A stretch of 64,000 bases of DNA from Drosophila pseudoobscura (Eukaryota; Arthropoda; Insecta; Diptera; Drosophilidae). Below the pieces are notes generated by a model that did not search any database, had not been told where the DNA came from, and saw only the letters and a program-made list of their open reading frames with translations. Shown piece by piece: positions 1-11,716 of the stretch. The stretch is taken from positions 16,058,001 to 16,122,000 of the forward strand of contig NC_046679.1 in the NCBI RefSeq assembly GCF_009870125.1. The letters run 5' to 3'. Each line of letters starts with the position of its first letter. Position 1 is the stretch's first letter. The translations under genes and the position numbers were made by a program.

Positions 1-659
1 TCTGGGTTACATCGCTTTGAAGTTATTTATGGGCGTAGGTTTTCTCTGATGTATGTATTTGGGCTGTAGAAAAAGTTCTTTACGCAAAAAGGTTTGGAAA
101 TATTTGTGATTTTTGAATTTGATGAATCATTTTTATTCAATTGCTTTTGCTTTAAGTTATCGAAATAAATACTTAGTAAGTAAGTAAGCTCTTTAGCAGG
201 CATAATCTTCGTTTTGTTCGATTGGACCTGAGTGACATTTACATCCGCCAAGAGTTATGGGTTCTGGGTTGTGGAAGGAAATGTGCAATAAATATGGCGC
301 AAATATGATCGACTGTTTGATTACATATATCCTTAAGCATTGTCCTGAGCTAGCCATGTCGTGGGCATCCGATTGGATCCTTTCTAAGTTTCTCTTTTTT
401 TTGTGATTTTTCTTGTTGGTTTTTTGGTATGTCGCAGCTAACTAACTAAATGTAACTACTCGTAAATACATAATTATTGACTACAACGAATTAAGCCATT
501 CTTCAGGGGTAAAGTCTCATGTAGGAAGGGGATTGAAGGGGTGGAAAGGAAAAGGCGAAGGAAAGCAAACAGCGAGGGTAGGATGCATTGATGAGGGTAG
601 GGATATAGACTAGTATAGAGGGGGATGGATTGGATGGATTTGTGGCGGTATGGCAGAGC
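1..659 (-). other. 3' flank of the Osi15-like gene
   Basis: AT-rich sequence downstream of the Osi15-like stop codon, with no coding frame that I can support. On the minus strand an AATAAA lies at 132-137 and is the first good polyadenylation signal after the stop, which would give a 3' UTR of about 520 nt. This is a motif reading only; no cleavage site can be seen. Confidence 0.4.
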
Positions 660-1592
660 TTAGAAGGGCTGGGCCAAGCCGTAGTGGTTGTAGGCCAAAT
701 CGGCGCCGGCGGCTTGTCCATTGCGGCTCCAGTCGGAGTGCACAATATCGGCGTTCAGGGGGCTGCCAGTGATGTAGGCAGTGGTGATATGTTCCTTCTT
801 CTTGGCCAGCAGATCCTTGAAGAAGGTGGCACCTGCAAATCAAGGAAATCGTCAGCTGGGCCTCTTTTTGTTTGCTTTCAGCTAGCGACACTTACCAGCC
901 AGAATGAGGGCCAGGAAGGAGATGGCCAGGGCTTTCAGCGAGATGAACTTAATGATCGTGAACATGACCTTGACGACCACAGCCTTCTTCAGTTTCAAAG
1001 CCAACAGCAGAGGCAGCAGCATCTTCTTCATGCGCTTGCTGCGGGATTCTATTGCGGAGAAAGCAGAGAGAAAGCGGAGACATTCAGTGAAGGCCACCTA
1101 AAAGTATGCCGTCCGTGGCAGTTCGGAGAAAGCTTTCACTGCCACTTATGCTTAGACAGAAAAGTATGCAACGCTTTTCTTCTGCTTTTGGCTATATTTA
1201 TGTTCCGACAGTGCAACATGTTGTATGCGCAATATTTGGTAGAGTGAAGGCACTTTGGTTTTTGATCACTCACCATCCATGGCACGTCCGGCGTACTCGT
1301 TCTCGGTATTCTCCTCCTGCTCATCACCGGAGAAGGACAGATTGAGCTCATGGGTTTCTAGATAGCGTTCGGCGCGGTCCTCGAACGACTCGACGCCCTT
1401 GTTGGCACCAAAGCTGCGTCCCGTCTCAGACCGATCGATGCGCAGGCCACCGAACAGTGACACCGACTCCTCGTTATCCAATCGATTGAGCATGTTCACT
1501 AAATCCTTTTCACTGCCGTCCTGCGATGGCAGTGCCAAAGCGCCGCACACAAAGCTTGCCACCAGCACAACACAAACGAATTTCGCGCACAT
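660..1592 (-). CDS. Osi15: Osiris family protein (DUF1676), Osi15-like
   Basis: Three coding exons at 1592-1274, 1048-896 and 832-660 give 214 aa. Both junctions are GT-AG, in phase 1 (GATG/gtgagt and GGCTG/gtaagt). The ATG at 1592 opens a signal peptide (MCAKFVCVVLVASFVCGALA); the longer upstream reading begins with TTG, so it is not used. A basic SRSKRMKK cluster precedes a hydrophobic stretch of about 45 residues (roughly 113-158) rich in Leu/Ile/Val/Ala, the Osiris core. The tail carries AGADLAY (about 199-205), a variant of the family AQxLAY motif, and ends YGLAQPF. The usual Osiris cysteine pair is absent. Family members are secreted or endomembrane proteins of cuticle-forming cells. 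The Osi15 number comes from cluster order and the 214-aa length, so it is less certain than family membership. Both introns are multiples of three long (225 and 63 nt) but contain stops. Confidence 0.85.
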
Positions 1593-1760
1593 ATTGCTTA
1601 GCACTTTGGTTTTGGTTTTGGACAAAAGTCGATATTGATATTTATATTGATAATCCTTCGATTGGATTCCACACTGGTCGGCGCACTGATGGCTGGGCTG
1701 GGGCTGTTTGCTTTGCGAATGGAAATTGCTTTGTGATTAATTGTATGCAATGCCCCCGCG

Positions 1761-1767
1761 TTTTATA
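1761..1767 (-). promoter_or_regulatory. TATA box of the Osi15-like gene
   Basis: TATAAAA on the minus strand. A TCACAA initiator-like site has its A at 1734, 33 bp downstream, which gives a 5' UTR of about 140 nt before the ATG at 1592. The spacing matches the other promoters in the cluster. Confidence 0.65.
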
Positions 1768-3093
1768 CCTTTTCGAATCGTATGCGTGCCCGCCGGCTCC
1801 GAACTGAGTCGATTGACCAATTTTGTGTGGCTAGAAATCGCGCAGTGTCCAAAATAAAAACGCACCGCACTGCAATAACAATCCCCATACCAAAAAGCCA
1901 TGCCATCCCCGGCACAATTTATGCAAAGCGTATGCGTATGCTGCCTGCCAACAATTTCTTGACCATATTTCCACCTCGCACGTCGTCAACGAAAGGGAAG
2001 TGACCTGCCGGGCTGGGCCGGGCGTCTGCCACTGTCGTGGCTGGATATGATTTTTGTACATACATATATTTTATATAAGCAAATGGCCCAATTTCTGCCT
2101 TCCACCGTTAGCTGATTGTAATTGGCATGCAGCACTGCAGCACACGGGAACGTGACTTATGCGGCGCTTGGAGGAGATTGACTGTGTGCCAGATTCTTGG
2201 GCGCTGCCTTCTGCTTGGGCTTCTTCCCACACTGACTCCTTCTCGCTCGCCATCGCTCATTAGGCGTGCCATTGAATTCCATTAAAGCGATTATTAGTGG
2301 CCTGCCCCGATCCGCCCCTTATTTGGTATGCCTCAGTCGTGGTGACTTAATGCCCGCTTTGGCCCAGTTAGTTGCTCTGGCCAGCGTACGCTTTCAACGC
2401 TTTCGATTTCATTCTCTTTTTGTCAAGTGTCGTTCGGTGGCTTGCTGGTTCGCTGGCGCTCGTTTTCTATTTCAATTGCTTCTAAATCTATTTCCAAAAG
2501 AAAGCTGAATTGTAGCGCATACCCGCATATATCTTTTCAATCGCAAAAGTGACACTTTTATGAGCATAAGTAGAAAGTTTCTTCTGGCTGCAACTTGTGT
2601 GGCAGACAATTAACATGCCACATCAGTATTAGAAACTCCAATTATGAGAAGGGCACACATACCACTTGGCTTGCCAAAACTTTATCCAAAGATTATCAAT
2701 TCTTTTTGCACAGACTTGTACACATAATTTTGCACAGCCTTTTGCACAGTCTTTTGCTTGACTTCCACTCGTTTGAGGGACAGGCAGCAGCAGAACCTGC
2801 CACAAGTTTTAATTGCCACAAGAAACTTGTTGCCTTGCCGCACTCTTAGGTCAAGCCCGTTCGCTCAAAGTTCCAAATATTTGTCGCCCAACCAGTCTTG
2901 CTTGACTCTGTCAGCATTTGAATTTAGCGGCCCCATGGGAAAGTCTTTTACCAACAGGTAAACATTTTGTCCAACCACGCCCTCCCCGGCATCAATTATA
3001 CAAACGCCAAGAGGCACGTGCAGGGATTTTGATGTGGAATACTGTTGGGAAGACGCTCGTGACTCGACGGGGGGTTGGGGAAATACTTTTAGT
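1768..3093. other. Intergenic region between Osi15-like and Osi14-like
   Basis: About 1.3 kb upstream of the Osi15-like promoter and downstream of the Osi14-like polyadenylation signal. No gene, repeat family or RNA recognised. Short open frames on both strands lack start context, splice signals and protein-like composition. Confidence 0.5.
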
Positions 3094-3099
3094 TTTATT
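3094..3099 (-). other. Polyadenylation signal of the Osi14-like gene
   Basis: AATAAA on the minus strand about 155 nt past the stop codon at 3255. It gives a compact 3' UTR, unlike the long 3' flanks of some neighbours. Confidence 0.6.
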
Positions 3100-3254
3100 C
3101 AAACATTCATAATGACTATTTTCTTGCTGTGAAAAGCGTTCGGCTGTTAGCTAATTACTCTTCGAATAAATTACTACATGCTAAGGGGTTTCAAAACAAA
3201 GGCACATTAGTGGCACCAACGGCATCCACGGCTACTCTCCTGACTCCTGACTGC

Positions 3255-4250
3255 TTACTGCTGCTGCTGTCCGGCGTAGGCCAACTCCTGGGCATCGACC
3301 TGCTCCTCGTTGATGCTGCGTGCATAGGGATAGGACGAAGAGGCACCCGAGCTCCAGCCAGCACTGGCAGGGGCAGACCAGGCGTTCGAGCTGTAACCAC
3401 CGCCGATGGCGTTACCGCCGAACTTGTTACCAAATCCGCCCAGAAGACGGGAGCCGCCAACCAGGATGGCCAGGAAGAAGGCAAGCTTGGCCACAATCAC
3501 GGCCTTGAAGGTCAGCAGAGCGAGGAATCCGAGGACCAAAGGAACGACGGCGAACAGTTTGGCGCCAATAGCCAGGGCAATGGGTCCAATCATCTTCTTG
3601 ATCTTGCCACGACCTGAGAGGCACAAAAATATCCCAATTTTAGAACCAAATTAAAGTGGTTAGACAAAACTGCTGAGCTCACCTTCATCCAGAGCGCGGG
3701 CCACCTGCTGGGTGGTCTCCGAGGGCAGCTTGAACTCCAAGTTGTGGGTGGACAAGAAGTCGGTCATGCTGGAAATGGCCAGATCGACCAGGCGTCCATT
3801 GCGATCTTCGGCGTTCTGGGGCAGCTCCGCATAGATATCCTGTTCGCTGAGGGACTTGCCATTGCGCTGTACGGGACTGGCAGGATCTCTGCAACGAATG
3901 AAAAATGGGTCACATTAACAACAGTGTCAAATCCACATCACTTTCGGTTTTTTGATTTCGATTTCAATTTTAGTTTGAACACTGTCACAGACACACAACA
4001 CACACCTCTGGAAGGTGACACCGCTGGCAAGCTCAATGTTGTTGCTCCTGGCGGCACGGTTCAGGGCAGTGATGCCCTTGACAGCCAGACAGGTGGCCAT
4101 GTCATCGCTCTCCAAACAGGCACCCAGATAGCGGGCGGCCCTGCTGAGCGTGTTATCACTTTCGATTCTGTTGTCTTGGACACTGGGAGCGGCCCAGGAA
4201 CAGCTGGCGGCCGCCAAGAGGGTAACACAAGCGATGGCAAACACTTTCAT
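3255..4250 (-). CDS. Osi14: Osiris family protein (DUF1676), Osi14-like
   Basis: Three exons (4250-4006, 3888-3683, 3613-3255) encode 269 aa. Junctions: CAGAG/gtgtgt to cgttgcag/AGATCC (phase 2) and GATGAAG/gtgagc to cctctcag/GTCGTGG (phase 1). The ATG sits in a good fly context (CGAAAATGAAAG). Signal peptide is about residues 1-20. The Osiris cysteine pair is C45 and C54. A long amphipathic middle part leads to GRGKIKKM, then a hydrophobic block of about 40 residues. The tail is Gly/Ser/Tyr-rich, with DAQELAY about 10 residues from the end, a perfect AQxLAY motif. Family role: secreted or vesicular protein of chitin-secreting epithelia. Both introns are multiples of three (117 and 69 nt). 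The Osi14 number follows from order and length. Confidence 0.9.
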
Positions 4251-4383
4251 TTTCGTTTCGTTTTAGATTCAAGTCGGATCGCGACACGGTTTAATCCTTG
4301 CTGGAGCTTGAGCTGATGCTGTCTGCTGCTGAGCTCGAGAGCGTTGAGATGAGTTTGATGTATGCGTCTCGAGACGTCTAGCC

Positions 4384-4390
4384 TTTTATA
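4384..4390 (-). promoter_or_regulatory. TATA box of the Osi14-like gene
   Basis: TATAAAA followed by GG on the minus strand. The TCAAAC at 4358-4353 puts a candidate +1 A at 4356, 34 bp downstream, and a 5' UTR of about 105 nt. Confidence 0.7.
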
Positions 4391-7300
4391 TTGGGCGGCG
4401 TTTGTTGCGCTGTCGAAGCCGCCGCCGCCGCCGACGTCGCAGTCGGTCCGACATTACAAAACAATTTCAAAGTAAATTAAATAAAACCAGCCGAGACGCA
4501 GCCGCCGACTGCGGAAGCAACCAAAAAAAAAGACGCGAAAAATATGCCGGCTCTCCCGAGTTGTAGTCGGAGTCAGCGTCAGAGCCGTAGAGGCAACATA
4601 CACACATGTACATAAATCTAGAAAATAAAGTCAACTTGTTTGTTAACTGAAATGTTCGTTTTGGTGGCTTTTTGGGCAGCCCTGCTGCTGCTGCCTTTTT
4701 TTCGGGAGCGCCGTCTTCATCCGTCAACGTCTACGTCGTCGTCGCAGTCAGCGCCACTGGAGAGAAATTTGTACTTGGACTTGGCCATTGGATCAGGCGG
4801 GGCGCCTTGACTGTGTTGTGGGGTAAACATTCGACATCATTGGCTGGTGGCTTGATTTTGGGCCTGGGCCAGGGTCTGGGATATGGTCTGGAGGCATTCG
4901 ATATGCACACGCCCTCAATGAGGCTGTTTACCCGCAGTTTACCCAGCCCGGCTGCGTTTGCGCTCAGCTTTCATTCGACTCTCGCAATATCCAAAGTCAC
5001 ATATTTGCTAATTTATTTACGCTTCTTAACCGAACGATCCGGTTGCCGTATATTTCACGCTGTCCACTTATGAGCGCAAAAATGTGTGCGTGTGTGTGTG
5101 TCTCCTTTCTTTGGAGCATAAATGGGTCATTTGTGTTTGCCCATTCTGTTGTTGTTGCAGGGAATGGTAAATGGTATGGTGAAATAGTGTTTAGCACTTC
5201 GATGATTGAATTGGACTGTGTATCCATGTCTATGTGGTAATAATTGAAAGTTAAGTGGCAATGGGAAAAATACGAGCTAATAAATAGTAAAATAGGCATT
5301 TTGGATAACTAAGCAAGGATGAATGTTAAATATTAGGTGGGAAAATACGTAAAAACAAGGACCTAATGGTACAAATAATTAGCAATACAAAAATATTTAA
5401 ATGTTTTTGTTGGATAAAAGGACGTTTTAGTGGGAAATTGAAGTCGACATGAATAATAGAGCTATAGGGGAATAAGACTTAATAGAGCTTTTTGATAGAA
5501 TGGGCGAAATAGGTAAAGACGAGTTAAGTAAAGGTAAAGGCAATTAATAACAAGTTAAGGGCATACAAAGTTTAATAATGAAATATGGATGAAATATTAA
5601 ACTTGAAATTAGTTATTTAAAAATAATTGTAGTCTTTTGAAATTTTTGTTGATTTTTTTTAATACAAAATATTTAAACGATTTTAGATTCGATTGTAATT
5701 CTATTTATTTCTTTATATATATAATTGATTAAAAAAAAATATTTTTTAATGGGATAATAATAATTAAATTTAATGATTTCTATGTCATCATTGATGATGA
5801 TGATGATGTTTTGGGAAATGATAAACACAATGCGATGTTAGAACTAATATTTAACACTCGAAATAAAAATCAAAAATTGTTAAGGTATTGTAGAGTTTAC
5901 GTTCATTCGGAATATTTCCCTTAAGCCCCATTCTTATTCTCATCGTCATCTCATTCTCTCTCACTCTGTCAGATACATCTGTTTTTATGTGTCTATCAGT
6001 CTGAACACTGAAGTTTATGATTCATCAGTCATTCATTCGCTTGACGATTTTCCCAGTCACGTTCTGCTATCACGGCCCACATTCTCCACTGCATTGCCAG
6101 TTTATGCTTCTATCCAAGTTTCTCTGTGGGGAATTGCATCGTAAAATGACAGGTTTCGTACAAAGATCTCTATAAAATCGAAGCAGCTTCAATTTTTGGC
6201 AGCAACAAAATTTGTATTTTTATTGTTCCAGCAGCTTATTAAAGGCAACCCATTCAAAGAGCAGCAAAGTAACAGCAGAGAAAAATATGTAGCCGATCCG
6301 CTGCCTCACTCACTTTCATTTATATTACAACGAAATGCGACACTAAATGTTGCCCCCAATGTTGCTGTTGTTATTGCTGTTGTTGCCGGGCGGCCGGCCT
6401 GTTGCGGCCACGGCCGCGGGCGTCGGCTTGTCACACGCTGCGTATGAGTGACACGCCTTTATTTTCGGTTATTGTTTTAGCCCCGCTCCGGCAAGAGAAA
6501 AAGAAAGTGTGCTAGGAAGTATGCCGCCTTATCGAGCGTTTTGTGCAATGATTCACTTGCTGCGACAATTTGCATATCTCAGCGCTGCAAGAGCCCAAGC
6601 CCTAACCGGAGATCCATTCATGCCATCATTGATGATGATAATGATGCCCGCATGACATTGGCTTGCCTCACGCACGCACGGTCAGGTATGCGGCGATCCA
6701 GTTTCGCACTACTCATTCATTGACGCAGCCAGAGCACCGCTGGGGTTCGCGGTTCGCAGTTCGCGTCATCGTTTTTGAGTGAAAGTTATGTAATTCCCAT
6801 TCAGTTTTGCAATCTGTAGTGCGCTGCCCCGCTAAAACCGGATTGCCGGGACCTCCATGCTCCGAGGCCTTATCGATCGTCAGGTTTTACGACTATTACC
6901 CACCCAACTGTCAAATCAAACAAAGTTTCTAAATGCCAATCATAAACAATTTCTCCTTTCTACCGAAAAGCTCTGGCTTGGTTTCTGCTTTTCTGCTTTT
7001 GAGAACTGTCAATTCCGATAACCTTTCTCATGTCTTGCTCCCCTCCCACATAATACGTTCCTGACAGCAGGGTCTGTTGTCCAGACTGGACTCACAGAAA
7101 TGTAGGCATTCATTATTTATTCAAAGTCAATTATCTTCGTTTCTTTTTTGCGACTCGACTAGCGATTTGTTGCTGGGTGTCGGGCGTCGCTCAATTAGCC
7201 GGCAACAAGTTGGCCTAAACACCGATTGTCGATTGCCCCCACTTCCCACTTTTCTCGTCTGCGCCAGACCGTGTGGGTGTGGCAGATTGGGCTCTCTCGC

Positions 7301-7657
7301 GTACTGCTCCCCAGAGCCATGTGCCCAAGTGCGTTTACTTTTTAAATTAGCTTGACGCGTTTTGCAGTTGCCGGTTTCGGTTTGGTTTTTTGGGCAGCCA
7401 ATAGCCGCAGCGGTGGCACGTTCTACTGACCCATTTGCGTGTTATCGACATGACAACAGAATTTTTGGCATTCCAACACACTGAGAGGAGGAGGAAACAT
7501 TCCCGTAAAGATCTGAGGCAGGTTTCAGAGAAATTTAATTTGATTTGATTATGGGATAAAAATGCGTTTGTTTGGTTATTCTGGGAATGGAATGTGGAAT
7601 TTTTAGCCTCAAAAGCATACTTTTCCAGGGTCTTATACCTGATCCTAAAAAAACATT
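4391..7657. other. Gene-free upstream region of Osi14-like
   Basis: No gene recognised. Just behind the TATA box is a GC-rich stretch with a (GCC)n run near 4420-4445. From about 5250 to 5900 the sequence is strongly AT-rich with short direct A/T runs and a GATG repeat near 5790. The rest is mixed-composition DNA with scattered short frames. Regulatory DNA is possible here but cannot be shown from sequence alone. Confidence 0.4.
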
Positions 7658-8787
7658 TAAAACGAGGGGGAACGTTGTGAGTTGCTGCGGACACCGCAAC
7701 TCTACGGTTATACCCGATACTAAGTCAGTATGGCTCTCCTCCGGCAGACGCCGCTAATATTAAACGACACGACAAAGAGTGCGTGCGAGAGAGACAGAAA
7801 ATCAGTCTGAAATTGATTTGTTCCTTTTGGCTATAAAAATGATCTGATCTGATCCAGATTCAGCAATCTAATAGATATGGTCATTATCTATGATTCTGCG
7901 TTTTTAGTTTTCTCAAATCTGCAATATTGTGGATGCAACAGATTTTCGTCCTTTGTGGGGGCGGATGGGGGTGGGGCGAAATTCTGAGATATACGTTTTA
8001 TAGTGACATCTTAAAGGAGTGTGTGCACCAAATTTGGTTACTCTAGCCTTAATAGTCTCTGAGATTTGTGGTTGCCTCAAATTTTCGTCCTTTGCGGGGG
8101 CGGAAGGGGGTGTGGCGAAATTTGAACAGGAAACGGTCAAGGTCCGATATCACAGGAGTGTGGATACCAAATTTGGTTGCTCTGGCTTTTATAGGTTCTG
8201 AGATCCTTGAACTCACATTTTACAATTGGCAAAACCGACCATGAAACCTGTGTGTTAGAGTGAGACAGAGCGAGAAAGAGTGAAATTGTTTTCGTGATTC
8301 TGGCTGTAATAATTATACGATCTGGTTCAGATTTTGCACTCTAGAAGATATAGTCATCTTCTACGATTCTGCGTTTTTAGTTTTCTCGTATCGTCGAAAT
8401 TGTGGATGCCACAGATTTTCGCCCTTTGTGGGGGCGGAAGTGGGCGGGGCAAAGTTTTGAAATATTTTTGGAGCAGTGACATATCACAGAAGTCTGGATC
8501 CAAAACATCGTTGCTCTAGCTCTTATAGTCTTTGAGCATTAGGCGCTGAAGGGGACGGACAGACGGACAGACGGACAGACGGACAGACGGACAGACGGAC
8601 AGACGGACAGACGGACGGACGGACAGACGGACAGACAGACATGGCTCAATCGACTCGGCTATTGATGCTGATCAAGAATATATATACTTTATGGGGTCGG
8701 AAACGATTCCTTCTGGACGTTACACACATCCACTTTTACCACAAATCTAATATACCCCAATACTCATTTTGAGTATCGGGTATAAAA
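7658..8787 (-). mobile_element. DINE-1/SGM-type Helitron-derived element, near full length
   Basis: The right end, read on the minus strand, matches the well-known 5' segment of Drosophila DINE-1/INE-1 elements: TATACCCGATACTC, then a block reading TTTCCGACCCCATAAAGTAT, then a GTCCGTCTGTCC-type array. A 13-bp inverted repeat, TATACCCGATACT, lies at 7709-7721 and 8772-8784. The interior holds several diverged copies of a unit containing TTTTCGTCCTTTGTGGGGG (near 7938, 8082 and 8417). An octamer array (ACGGACAG) spans 8553-8640. There is no coding sequence, as expected for this non-autonomous family. The other end, with its GTTGCTGCGG segment, resembles obscura-group SGM copies; exact ends are uncertain by a few bases. 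Confidence 0.85.
8553..8640. repeat. Octamer tandem array inside the SGM element
   Basis: About ten near-perfect copies of ACGGACAG, with small variants (GGACGGAC, ACAGACAG) at both ends. This corresponds to the variable microsatellite core typical of DINE-1-like elements. Confidence 0.9.
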
Positions 8788-10871
8788 ACTTGCCCGGCCA
8801 AAAATTGTCTCTTAGTGATTTTTTTGTGGTCTCTTGGGTTAAACGCAAAAATGCCAACAGGTGAAATTGATTTTCTTTTCATTTGTGCAAATATGAAATG
8901 TCAATATTGTGCGTAGTCGTTGTGGCAGGCAGTGTTTGTTGTCGGCTGGCTGAGAAAGTGCAGCTCCGAGGTGGAGTGGCACGGTTTTTATGCATCGAGC
9001 AGGCATGTTTGCATATATTTTTTGGGGGGCCTAAAGGTCTTTTCAAGTGGGGTCTAGTTTTGGTATTTGGCGTTAAAAATTCATCACCATTACCTTGCGG
9101 GCAGGGCACTCCGCTCCAAATTCAAACTCAACCCCGCACTCTGGACAAATGGTAAGAGAGCAATAGCCATTTGGGTTAGCATGTAATATTTTGCTGTCTG
9201 GGGTCTTTGTGGCCCCGGCCCGAAATGATTAAGGGCGCCTGTGGGATCACTTTGTGCCCAAACCTAGGCCTAAGTATCATCGCTTTATTTAACCCCATCC
9301 GCCTGAACGCGAAAGAAAGTGAAATTGATGACACAAATGTTCAAACAACAAGCGCGGGACGACATTGTGGCAGTGGCAGTGGCTGTGGCTATGGCTGTGG
9401 CTATGGCTGTGGCTATGGCAGCGTGGTGTCTATGCTAAATGGCCTGGTTAAGTAATCTCGTGAGAGTCGCAAACATTGCGCAGTCAGAGAATGTTGTTAA
9501 TAGCTGTAGATGCGATGACAAAAGCCAACGCCGCTGACGTCTCCCGCTCAAGCCTAATTGCCAAGCCAAGCCGGGGCACCGGTCTCAGCTTCACTTTCAA
9601 CATCTCAACTTAGAAAGAAGTCGCCGCGCACATAAAGATACGCCTTGTGGTGGCTGTCTGTCTTTTGGGGCTTTGTGTTGATCGATTTGTTAGATATGCG
9701 GCAAGCATGCGCATACCTGTATCTGACGCTTGTAGCTTTTGCCCCACCCGTGTTCGCCCCCCCCCCCACACACCTGCAATTGTGTCGCTGCTGTTTGCTC
9801 AAATGGAATGGGCGCCCTACAACTTTCACTTGCTGAAATGGAGGAAATGGAAATGGAGGCGCGATGTGCGTAGGCAGAGTGCTCAGACAATGAGTCAAAT
9901 TATATTCATCCATCCGTGGATACGTGGTTAGAGGCCTAATTTGTGTCCTGGTTGGAGTAAATCATTAGATTTGTGTTTGACTCGAGTGATGGTGGATCGA
10001 ACAGTTGTAGTTCGTCAATTAATCGATAATTTTATATAAGTCAGGGATCTCAAGGATTGTTTAAGAAATTAACACAATAAAAATTTAAAGTTCTTTTGTA
10101 TTACGATCTGCATTATAATGGATAAAAGAGTTTTTAAACAATTTATTTCAAAATTTGTAATAAAATTATATTCTACTCCAGTACACCTCTATATTAATTG
10201 TGTAACTGTTTCTATGTTACTTTTAACTTTTATTTTATTAAATTTATATGTCTAATATCTGATCTCTCTGATTTAAATAACATGCCGTTTCTTTCGGTTA
10301 TGTACAAAAAACTTAAAATGGATGTGTGTAAATGTGATGAAGGGATGGGAGAAGTTCTTCATACCTACTTTCAATCTTGTGGGTACTAACCGTATGCCTT
10401 CAGTGACCGACACCGAAGGCCCACCCAAGTCGCACCAGCACCTGTCGCTGCTGCATGCTGATTGATTTGTGACAACCTGTTGGTTGAGTTTTCTGGTCTT
10501 TACATAACCCTGGCCGTGCCTGCCGTTGGTTGGCTTTCATTGCAACACACGCACTTGCGGAAGTGCCGGCGATAGTGATGTCTTGGCCGTGGTCTGTGGT
10601 CGATCGAGGGCTGGCCTGTGCGCATGCGCAATAAACCGTTATATGCATAACGGCACCGTGCGCAGTGCTGTTAATTTCTGCGCTCTGTGGCACGCTGCAG
10701 AGCCGTCGAGCGGTCGATGGGTCGTCGTAACGTCAGAGCGGGCCGAGGCATGTGCTAATTAAATGCTGATGAAGTCGGGGAGTTACGTGGCCTTATATGT
10801 CTATGGGCTAAAAGTAGCAAGAGACCTCTCTAAATCGCACTCTCACTCTCATTCTCGCCGAGCGAACCGGC
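8788..10871. other. Intergenic region with no gene
   Basis: No coding gene supported. It holds a 12-bp tandem repeat (GGCTGTGGCTAT, three copies, about 9379-9418), a poly-C tract near 9762-9768, and AT-rich sequence at about 10020-10300. It lies 3' of a minus-strand Osiris gene, whose polyadenylation signal I could not place with confidence. Confidence 0.4.
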
Positions 10872-11598
10872 CTATAAAAATGGCTTGTAAAAAGTTGGGC
10901 CATCCTTGGTCACACCCAAAGGAATGTAGGGTGGCCGGATGGGCATCCAGCTGGTGCCGCTGGACGCAACATCAGCGGCGTGGGCCGTGTGCAAGCCCTT
11001 GACTGATGGGACCGATGAATGAATAATCTCCAGGCGATCCCGTGCATGCCCGCTGGACAGAATCCACTTTAAGGCCAGCATACCGGAGGTGGCTAATGCT
11101 ATTTTTCCCATAACGAATGATGAGGTCGACAGCGCCGTCAGCCATTTCAAGACCAAGGGCAGCAGAACGATTTTGGCCACAGCTGCGGCGGCTAGCACGG
11201 GATACAGCATTTTGGCCAGCTTCTTCTGCTGCTTCTTGTGCTGATGCTTGCCGCGACCTGTGGAGAAGCATCCAGCACTTGAGAGCATGGAAATCTCTAT
11301 GAGTACATCCTCAACTCAACCCACCTTCGGTAATCCACGTATCCAGCATATTGCCCATCTCCTCGGCACTCAGCTCGTCGTTGAGGAGTTTCTGCAGCTG
11401 CAGCTCGGCAGTCTGCATCCACTCACGTTGCACTCGATGGTGCTCCTCGGTGGCAGCTTCCTGTTCGGCATCCTGCTCCACGGCCGCCACGATGGCCCCG
11501 CCCAGTTGCACGGCAGGTGGCAGGTGGCTGTACGCCACGCTGAAGGACACCGCAGACAGGAGATGGAAAATTGCAATTGCGAGCGCAATGTTGAACAT
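10872..11598 (-). CDS. Divergent Osiris family protein, 219 aa
   Basis: Two exons, 11598-11325 and 11257-10872, split by a 67-nt phase-1 intron (ACCGAAG/gtgggt, ctccacag/GTCGCGGC). The ATG at 11598 has the context GAAAACATG and starts a signal peptide (MFNIALAIAIFHLLSAVSFSVA). The mature N-terminal part is a charged Glu/Gln-rich segment with no cysteine. After GRGKHQHKKQQKK comes the hydrophobic core (about 105-150), including FVMGKIALATSGMLALKWIL, clearly homologous to the (V/I)GKIALxxxxxGLKKL block of the other Osiris proteins. The tail is short, His/Pro-containing, and has no AQxLAY motif. By position, between Osi12-like and Osi14-like genes, this or the next gene should be Osi13, but I cannot say which. 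Membership rests on the intron position, the GRGK motif and the hydrophobic block. Confidence 0.82.
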
Positions 11599-11709
11599 GT
11601 TTTCGCCGTTGCACAGCTCCCAAACAACTGAGCAGAAGTGGGCGCCCAGTGCAGTCGGTAATGGTAATGGAGCACCACTCTCGTCGTTGCACTTGGTTGC
11701 ATTTCAGAC

Positions 11710-11716
11710 TTTTATT
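11710..11716 (-). promoter_or_regulatory. Candidate TATA-like element of the divergent 219-aa Osiris gene
   Basis: AATAAAA on the minus strand, the same variant seen before the Osi9-like gene. No good initiator lies 33-34 bp downstream. A perfect TCAGTT lies at 11631-11626, only about 30 bp before the ATG and without a TATA at the usual distance. The two signals do not agree, so the start of transcription is unresolved. Confidence 0.3.

Noticed and set aside
1593-1625. N-terminal extension of the Osi15-like protein
   Set aside because: The first codon is TTG. The ATG at 1592 begins a normal signal peptide.
8553-8640. Regular short-period array that could suggest CRISPR-like spacing
   Set aside because: The repeats are contiguous octamers without unique spacers and sit inside a DINE-1/SGM element in an animal genome.
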